A stretch of 64,000 nucleotides of DNA. It comes from Strobilurus pachycystidiatus (Eukaryota > Basidiomycota > Agaricomycetes > Agaricales > Physalacriaceae). Shown one piece after another: positions 56,490 through 64,000 of this stretch (position 1 is its first letter; the number at the start of each line of letters is the position of its first letter). The notes below the pieces were generated by a model. The model was given only the letters and a program-made list of their open reading frames with translations. It searched no databases and was not told the DNA's origin. The DNA lies in assembly GCA_019915135.1 (NCBI GenBank), contig JAHLMK010000001.1:1240001-1304000 (forward strand), read 5' to 3'. A program made the translations under genes and the position numbers.

Positions 56490-57540
56490 TCACTTCAACA
56501 CGACTCCACTAATGTCGGTGAACCATGCCCGTTGATCCCTAGGTGACGCCCAATCTGACGAATGTCCTGTGCACACTGTTAAGAGACATCAAGCAGTGGA
56601 CTTAGACTGACCTCCAAAGAACGTTTGGAAGTGCATGCCTTGACTTTCTCCAGGAATATCCAGACCTTGGACCAAGATAACAGACACGCCGTCGATGAAC
56701 AACTCAATCGAGCCTTCTTCAGAGGTCATCTCACAGGAAGTAAATCGCCAGCTATTGTGAGTCCGAATCTCACCATCATGTCTGCCCGTCTTGACGCGTA
56801 TCGCAACGGTCACCCATTTTCCTGGTACCCAACTGAACGACCCACGACCAACAGAGTAGCCATAATCTCCATTTCGACGCGATCCTGGGATAGATTCGAG
56901 TGCTTTCCAGTTAGAGGCAGTCTGCGGTAGATACGCGTAGAGCTCCCCAACGCCATCAGATCTAGCATCCGGTCACATCGAACTGTCCTCTCAAAAACAG
57001 AAGAGGACATACCGCCACATCGGTCTGAGGTCGAAACACGTAGATCGTTCATGTTGGCGGCCCCCTGTGCATCCATAGGCAGAATCGCCTTCACCTCCGA
57101 CTTGAGAAAACATCAGTTGATATGCATGTTACTGGCCCGGGTGAAGGAAGGGAAGACATACAAACTCCTGGAAGTTTCCCGCCCAGTCCCCATTGCCAAT
57201 CACGTTCCAACATGACACGGTAGCTCATCACTATCTCGCGTTGGACATCACAGGTGTCGCCCAAGAAGGCGCGCGGTCCAGATAGATAGAAGCCGAAGCC
57301 TCCAGGAACTGGTCCCGACGGATTGATGCTGCCTTTGGGATAGAAAGCCTCCCATGCTTGAATCACGTCTCTGCCGTCGTCTCCAGGCAGGGAAACAACG
57401 GGGTGCTCGGTCTTTTTGAACACTTTATGGACACCAAGAGACTCGTCGTTCAGCGAGCATAAAGAGAGACTGTATCTCAAAGCCACAGACGCAGAAGTAC
57501 TGAAGCCGTGGTGGATGTTCGAAGCAAGAAGACTATGCAT
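56490..57540 (-). CDS. Polysaccharide lyase family 14-like protein
   Basis: Probable glucuronan/alginate-lyase-type enzyme. Starts MHSLLASNIHHGFSTSASVA at 57540. LPGDDGRDVIQAWEAFYPKG leads to SINPSGPVPGGFGFYLSGP, then EIVMSYRVMLERDWQWGLGG and KLPGV. Later exons give AWEAYLPQTASNWKA-like sequence read around 56900, then DYGYSVGRGSFSWVPGKWVT and VAIRVKTG, IELFIDGVSVILVQGLDIPG, and MHFQTFFGG. A final intron (gtcagt to tgcacag) leads to HSSDWASPRDQRAWFTDISG and the end VVLK. The FQTFFGG and DWASP-x-DQ-AWF motifs are characteristic. About 270-300 residues. No clear signal peptide, so secretion is uncertain. In tandem with the P450 gene, 116 bp apart. Substrate not shown. Confidence 0.8.
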
Positions 57541-57656
57541 ATTATTCGGCTACCGGTCCAACATTCCCAACAAAAACGCCACACGTGGACATAAACAAAC
57601 GACAATTAGAGATATAACTGAATTTATGGAAGAATAACGATAATCAAGTCTTCAGC

Positions 57657-59916
57657 CTAGTCGGCCATCTTGACAACGAGCTCGAGCTGTGTTCCTTTCT
57701 CTCGTTGTCCCTCTACTGTCGGAGTCATGACAAAACAGGCCTCACGTCGAATGATCTCCGCCTGCGGCTTCAGCGATAGGTCGAAGGTTCCGATAAGCTC
57801 TACGATGAACGTCTGCATCTGGAGCAGCCTGTAGAAGGTTGCAACGTCAGCCCCTGACAGTTTTAGGAACGAAATTGACTGACGCAAACTTCCAACCAAT
57901 ACAACTACGCGCGCCACCGAGAAAGGTGAATCTATAGAAGTGATTTTTTCGTGAGACAGCAGTGCTGCGGAGTACGTAGACTGAAACTGACAGATTGGCA
58001 TATACACCTAAAGAAACCGACGTGTTGACCGTGTGGTCGAGCCAGCGGTCGGGGTTGAAAGTATGTGCATCTTGACCAAAAATGCTCTTATTTCTACGCA
58101 AACGTTAGACCTGGGGAAAGATGAGTTTTTCGCAACCTACCTGTGATATGCTGCGATGGAACCGATGATCTGCATGCCTTTCGGAATTGGTAGCTCTTTG
58201 ATGGTCCGCCCATCGCTCGTTAAGATTGGGGTGAGCAAGGGAAGCACTTCGTCGTGCTGCGCCACTCGGAATGTATTGTATACCACGGGATGGAATCGCA
58301 GGACCTCCTGCCCAACGTCAAGTTTAGTTGAAGAGCTGACAGATTTGTCCTGTGGCGCACGCACCTTGATCACCGCGCACAAGTATGGCATCGATTCGAA
58401 ATCCGCGGCAGTAAAATCGTGCTGACCGCCAACGGCGCGCGTGGCACGAATCTCATTGCGAAGACGTCCTTGAACCTCCGGATGTCTCGCTAATTCCAGA
58501 AATGCCCAACACATGCTATTCATAGTTGTCTCTTGACCGGTGAGAACCAGCGAACTATGTGATGCTAGAATCAGCATGATACTAAGAGCGTGATGGTCCA
58601 GTCACTGACTTCATTTGTGCCCACAGCTCTTCATCATCTAGACGTGTATTCGGGTTTGCGGACGCGTTGGCTTTGACTAGGAGGCTCATGATGTCCTTGC
58701 TTGCCTTCCCGTCAGCGAGCGCGGTGTATTTTTCGGCAACAAGCTGTTTGGCAACCGACGTGCTCATCTCTCGGATGTTGCGTCGGCGTTCCAGACGCGG
58801 AGATGAAGCGCGCTGTAAAAGTCCTCGGAGGATTGGGCCCGGTAGCCAATCCATGATGCTCCATGTTAGGATGTCAGAGTACGAGGGGACAGCAAACGCG
58901 TCAAATCTGTAATCAGCCGTCAGAAATTGTTGAGTAGGATCAGGAAGTAACTTACACGAAGTTGGTGTACAATTTTTGGAGCTCATTTTCCGAATTATCT
59001 AAAGCACCGAAGTGGTAGTCAAAGGCAGCTAAAAAGGCAGTGTTAGTCTCGAAAAAACAGGAGAGTACTGATTGACATGCCTTCGCCAATGATGTCTAGT
59101 GCTGCTCTTGAGATCCAACCAGGGAAATCGAAGACTACTGCTTGTTCTTTGCTACCAGCGATGCCATCCTTCCATATCGAAGTCATCTATAGCAACACAC
59201 AGGCGCGTCAGTTCCTTCCGGGTTTCATCTATCACAATCACGCCAGACAGACTTTTTTCGCATGTTCGAAGAAGATGGGGACAAAGGCCTTTGACTCGGG
59301 TGTTCCGAAGCCGGGGAGCATTATTCTCCGCTGTCGTTTGTGGACTTCACCTACGCGGAAGATAAGGAAGGCCGCCCGTAGTTGACATGAAAATGATGCC
59401 CACCATCCACAGCGATGATACCCGGTCCAAATAGTAGCCCAGAAAGACCGACGCGACCGCGGGCCTTACAAAAGCGGTAACCAGCAGACTGATAGATGTA
59501 CTGTAGTGCTTTAGGGTCGGATACTAGAAGGCGATCCTCCTAAGGTTAAATTTGAGGCATACGAAGATTATCGGGAAGACAGATCCTACGCGAAAGGGTG
59601 CTCGGACGCGCACGAGATCGCCATACTCGTCTTGGAGTTTGAAATCCATCTGGAGCACTGTCAAAAGGATAAACGTAGCGTGCGGGGAGAGTGTTGTACC
59701 TCTGCAGCTTCGCACATCATCAGTTCAGGGAGATTTCCTTCAGAAAGAGAAGTGTCAACACGAAACTCATGTCACGGTAGATTGGGTTTCACCATAGAGG
59801 AACGAGCCTTCAGGTGGACCTCTGACATGAGAGACCGATAGTTTCGTACAGTGGGCGTAGATTGCATATGAGAGAACAAGGGCACAGAGCACCAGAAGAG
59901 GGAAGAAGGAGTCCAT
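57657..59916 (-). CDS. Cytochrome P450 monooxygenase
   Basis: ER-anchored haem monooxygenase. The start at 59916 gives MDSFFPLLVLCALVLSYAIY, a membrane anchor, then the proline-rich hinge VRGPPEGSFLYG. Upstream in-frame ATGs (59937, 59982) are less likely. Later blocks: QDEYGDLVRVRAPFRVGSVF, RRIMLPGFGTPESKAFVPIF, WSIMDWLPGPILRGLLQRAS, the I-helix LTGQETTMNSMCWAFLELAR, K-helix ExxR in EVLRFHPVVYNTFRV, HTFNPDRWLDH, and the haem loop FTFLGGARSCIGWKFA with the cysteine ligand. The C-terminus is RREACFVMTPTVEG. Many short introns. About 530 residues. The CYP family number cannot be fixed by eye. Neighbouring PL14-like gene is in tandem; no cluster backbone enzyme is present, so a pathway is not suggested. 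Confidence 0.88.
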
Positions 59917-61248
59917 GGTCTGAGCAGACTCGGTCATCGACACGCTGTGTTTTATGGGATTTGTAGAAGATGGATACGCCATCGGGGATCGAGAAAAATA
60001 GCCTAAGCGTATCCGCGACCGCGATCCTTCGTGGGCATCGAATCAACCTGTTAAGTATTATTATGATGCCACTAGAAAACATGTTAGCCTTCAAGCTTCT
60101 TTCAGCCTCGAAAACTAGGCAAGAAGCCAATTCTGACTAGACGCTCCAGGTCGTAGACTTCCCGGACTGCTTCGATGTGGGCTTCGACTGAGACCGCCTC
60201 GCTACCGGGCGACAATCAGCCTGGAAGAAGCGGGCTCCGCCTAGGGTTCGCGTCTTCGTGTGTTCGATTACGGGATCTGCAGGGCACCGCTGGGTTTTCG
60301 CCGCGAAACAGGGCCACACTCGATGCCCGGAGGTCCGCCCACGAGAATAGAGCTAGTGCCTCGAGAGAGGCTATAGAATCTGTCAAGTGTCATTCTTGGT
60401 TGCTGAAATGCCCAGGACTCCAGCCGAAGGTGCCTTGTGTAAGGCCTCCATAGACCCACAGGCGCCATTCCATCTTTCCGCATAGACGAGTGCGCGACAT
60501 TTTTTTTTTCGCATTCAATTGGGAAAGATGCAAGGCTATTCGGCTTTTGCCGCCATCGTAGGAATGATCTGAAATCACGCGCTTGTCCGCAACGCGTCCG
60601 ACTCCATGGCCGTCCGAGTCCTTCTTTGTTCCAAGCGACCTTGGCCAGACGAATGAATATAATCTTGGGGTGTCCAGCTGATCGATGTGGGGTGTCTGTC
60701 CGCCAAGACTTGCCCTCGTATTCCCCAGATCAATCGCCAGAGATACACAAAACCGCGTCTCGAAGCCGGCCAGAAACTTCGCGACCGCACAAGTCCCATG
60801 CATGCAACACTGAATGCCTTTAAATTATGATGATTGACCGCAATGACAGGGCCAATATCAGCTGGTGATTGTGGCGTTGCTTAATGCAAAGCCAATCTTC
60901 CGTACATGATCCTGTTTACCCATCGCGTATCCGTCGGAGAGATGTGCTCACGCAAAACGATGACATGAGGCAGGGACCACAAAGTTCATGGAAACAGTCC
61001 ACACAAGGCTGATAAAGCCAATATATCCATTAGTTTCACACATGATTATGAAGCGGCGGCCATAAGCATCAAACAGAGTTCACACCGGAACGTCGAAGAG
61101 AAAGATGAATGCATGATTTCGACTAATTTAATAAACAACATGCGAAAGCAGTACTATTACAGGTACAGGATATGCTTACAATATTTGAGTTCAGATCGAT
61201 ACTTACGTTCCTGAGACCGTCGAGAAAACCGACACCAAATCGACGCGC
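59917..61248. other. Intergenic
   Basis: About 1.3 kb between the P450 start and the end of the acetyl-CoA synthetase gene. A 137-codon frame at 60390-60803 has no motif. Nothing else recognised. Confidence 0.5.
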
Positions 61249-63245
61249 TTAAGCGGACTGTGCCACCTTCTGCTTGATGACATCGACAACAGAAGGCTCA
61301 GCCACAGTACTTAGATCACCCAGCTGATCGCCCTCTCCCGCAACAATCTTGCGCATGATACGGCGCCTGTCAAGCAAAGCAATCAGGCACTGTGTTGGCG
61401 AAAAGAAAGCGAGGACACTTACATGATTTTGCCACTCCTAGTCTTCGGTAGGTCGCTTACAATGTAAATCTTCTTGGGCGCAGCGAAGGGACCAATGACC
61501 TTGCGAACTTGTAGCGTCAATTCCTTAACCAGCGGAGCGTCGTGTGCGGAGTCGTATTTGAATTCACTAAAGGTGAACAAACGTCAGCGGGGGAGGCTTG
61601 GAAGGCGGATGTGTGAAACGTACGGCTTGAGTGTCACGAATGCATATACGGCCTGGCCAGTTAGCTCATCCGCCGTCCCAATGACAGCAGTCTCCGCGAC
61701 ACCCTTGTGCATGATGAGGGCGCTCTCAATCTCGGCGGTAGACAGACGATGACCGGAAACGTTGATGACATCTACCGTAATGTTTGAGTAAGAGGCGGTC
61801 CAGTAGCGTATCGTAGACTAGACTCACCGTCTATGCGGCCCTTGATCCAAATGTAACCGTCGTGGTCCCGAGCTGCTCCGTCACCGGTGAAGAACAAGCC
61901 GGGGTAAGGCTTCATGTATGTCTCAAGGTACCTAGAAAACGTCTTATTATGGTGAGATCCTTGGGGAGACGCTAGCTGTGCTTACCGCTTGTGATCGCCC
62001 CAAATTGTACGAGCAATTGAAGGCCAGGGTGTAGCGAGGGCGAGAACACCCTCGACATCATTACCCTCGAGGAGCTTGCCGCTGACCGGGTCGAGGATTT
62101 GAGGTACGATACCGAAGAAGGGGACAGTGGCACTACCGGGCTTGGTGGGAATAGCACCAGGGAATGGAGTGACGACGATGGATCCCGTCTCGGTTTGCCA
62201 GAAGGTGTCGACGATGGCGCACTAGACGAAGGGTGTCAGAATACATTTTAGCAGTGGCGTTGCAGGGCAGCTTCTCACCTGCTTGCGACCAACGACTTCG
62301 TTATACCACGACCATGCCTCAGGGTTGATCGGCTCGCCGACACTGCCCAATACTCTCAAGCTGCCCAGATCGTGTCCCTCGACATGAGACTCGCCGAGGC
62401 GCCTGAGGAGCCGGATAGCAGTAGGTGCCGAGTAGAACTGGGTCAACTTGTACTTCTCAACCGTTTGCCAGTAGCGCGAAGGAGTCGGGTAGACTGGCGT
62501 CGACTCGAATACGACGGTGCTAACGCCATTGAGGAGAGGACCGTAGCAGATGTATGTGTGGCCAGTGATCCAGCCGACATCAGCCATGCAAGCAAACTTG
62601 TCATCCGGGTGGACGTCGAAGACGTATTTTACAGTGAGCGCAGCTCCGAGAAGGTAGCCGCCAGTGGTGTGGACGACACCCTTGGGCTTGCCAGTGGAAC
62701 CAGATGTCTGAGAGAGAACATTGTTGAGATACAAGTGATCGAGGTAAGAAGGCAAAGTAAGACATACGTAGAGAATAAAGAGAGGGTCTTCACTGGCCAT
62801 AACCTCTGGTGGACAGTAGCTGGGGACCTTGGCGACCTCCTCATGCCACCATGTATCACGTCCCGGAGTGAACGGAACCTCGTTTCCAGTACGCCTGAGC
62901 ATCAGGACCTTTTCGACGTCTGGGCACTCCTTGAGGGCGGCGTCAACGATAGCCTTGGTCGCGATGGTCTTGCCGCCGCGCCTGCCTTCGTCGGAGGTGA
63001 TGACGACGCGGGACTTGCAGTCCTGGACACGGTCGCGGAGAGACTCGGACGAGAAGCCGGCAAAGATGACAGAGTGGATGGCGCCGATGCGAGCGCAGGC
63101 GAGGAAGGCGGCGATGGCGTGCCAGGTCATGGGCAGGTAGATGGAGACGGTGTCGCCCTTCTTGATGCCGTACGACTTGAGGACATTGGCGATGGAGCAG
63201 ACCTCGCGGAGGAGCTCGCTGTACGAGACCTCGCGGCCCTCGCCA

Positions 63246-63276
<31 letters not shown>

Positions 63277-63616
63277 GCAGGGAGATTAGATGACACGGAT
63301 GGCGGGATGGACGGTATCATGCCTTGTCGGGATGCTTGAAGGCCCAGCGGTCGACGCAGTTGTAGGATGCGTTGAGGCCGCCCTCGGGGAACCAGGCAAT
63401 GTCGCCCGTCTCGAAGCTGCCGGCGCGAACGGTCTGGAAGGGTCGGTCCCAGTGCAGCGTCTCGCGCGCTTTCTGTGCCCACCACTTGTCGCTCTCATGG
63501 CCGACTGTCTCTTTGTGGGCGGCCTTGTAGGCGTGGATGTCGGGGCCGATGTGGGGCGTCTTTGGCCCGCTGGCGACGCGGGGGGCGACGGGGTGGATCT
63601 GGTGGGTTTCGGCCAT
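61249..63616 (-). CDS. ACS: Acetyl-CoA synthetase
   Basis: Makes acetyl-CoA from acetate, ATP and CoA. Starts [20 protein letters not shown] at 63616. Core motifs: [152 protein letters not shown], and [20 protein letters not shown] with the catalytic, acetylation-sensitive lysine. Ends VAQSA with stop at 61249-61251. Seven or so short introns. About 670 residues. This is the fungal facA/ACS1 type, without a targeting peptide. Regulation by carbon source is expected from the family, but no site was identified in the promoter. Confidence 0.95.
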
Positions 63617-64000
63617 GTCTGGGAAGGGGGCGATGAGGAGATGGAAAACATACAGGCATTATCAGCGTATTTATACTTTGCGACGAGCCGGAGCCCTGGC
63701 CGGAGCAGATGACCCCAGATCAATTGCCGTTATGTCAGATTCCCCGCATTTTTTGACATTTCCAATTTCACCATCGATCTCTGCGTCGCCTTGTGCGGTC
63801 CAGACAGTACCGGGTTTAGTGCGGAAGGGCGTCGTTCCTCCCTGTTCCCATCGCTTGCCGCCCCTACGCACCCAGCCTTGCCCAGCTCTTCAGTGGGCCG
63901 TGAGAGCGTATCAACATGTGGCGTTGTCCCGCGCTCATCCTGTTTCCCTGAGCACTAGTCGGCTCTCCGCGTCTACGGACTGCCGTGCATTTGTAACTTA
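63617..64000. other. Promoter side of the acetyl-CoA synthetase gene
   Basis: About 380 bp to the window edge. No gene or known element recognised. Confidence 0.5.

Noticed and set aside
56490..59916. PL14-like and P450 genes as a biosynthetic cluster
   Set aside because: They are adjacent and on the same strand, but there is no backbone synthase, transporter or regulator nearby, so a cluster is not supported.
60390..60803. 137-codon minus-strand frame between P450 and ACS
   Set aside because: No motif, no splice partner, and overlapping frames in other phases; treated as chance.
1..64000. tRNA, rRNA, transposon or CRISPR signals
   Set aside because: A visual scan for tRNA B-box-like sequence, terminal inverted repeats, transposase or reverse-transcriptase motifs and spaced repeats found nothing convincing; a tRNA scan or repeat masker run could still find something missed.

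Overview
The window looks like a gene-dense piece of a basidiomycete nuclear genome, most likely an Agaricomycete. The genes carry many very short GT-AG introns (mostly 41-75 nt), intergenic gaps are short, and the content fits: expanded F-box and BTB families, a PL14-type lyase, a P450, a Stealth/Xpt1-type phosphotransferase, and fungal versions of COG6, Trs23, STT4, HIS1, CreC and ACS. There is no sign of prokaryotic, viral, transposon, CRISPR or rRNA sequence. All exon boundaries below were read by eye from splice signals, frame and protein conservation.

Layout. 0.3-6.7 kb: SPX-RING ubiquitin ligase (-), COG6 (-), an F-box/LRR-like protein (+). 6.8-13.9 kb: a gene-poor accessory stretch with three diverged copies of a small BTB/POZ gene (-), all sharing a 24-nt microexon, with duplicated flanks. 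14.2-26.2 kb: alpha/beta-hydrolase (+) with a duplicated 3' end, TRS23 (-) head to head with glutaminyl cyclase (+), an unrecognised nuclear-looking coiled-coil protein (-) head to head with the large PI4-kinase gene STT4 (+). 27-34 kb: APC15-like (+), a DPB4-like histone-fold gene (+), two tandem F-box genes (+), one of which has a charge-inverting frameshifted segment, and a small hypothetical gene (-). 34-45 kb: an SH3 membrane protein (-), a hypothetical membrane protein (+), CreC WD40 protein (-) head to head with the branched-chain ketoacid dehydrogenase E1 beta gene (+), an F-box protein with SUMO-interaction-like motifs (-), HIS1 (-). 45-64 kb: PWWP protein (+), a second DPB4-like gene (+), alcohol dehydrogenase (+), Stealth/Xpt1-like transferase (+), an ankyrin-like protein ending in a CaaX box (-), PL14 lyase-like (-), cytochrome P450 (-), acetyl-CoA synthetase (-).

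Themes. Core trafficking and signalling genes (COG6, TRS23, STT4) sit among metabolic genes (HIS1, BCKDHB, ADH, ACS) and a high density of ubiquitin-system adaptors (SPX-RING, four F-box, three BTB, APC15, and CreC, the partner of a deubiquitinase). Three gene pairs are divergently arranged with only 76-130 bp between start codons. I did not find one compact new system. The strongest unusual signals are the BTB microexon family, the frameshifted acidic-to-basic segment in one F-box paralogue, the SUMO-motif F-box protein, and the pair of DPB4-like genes about 20 kb apart.
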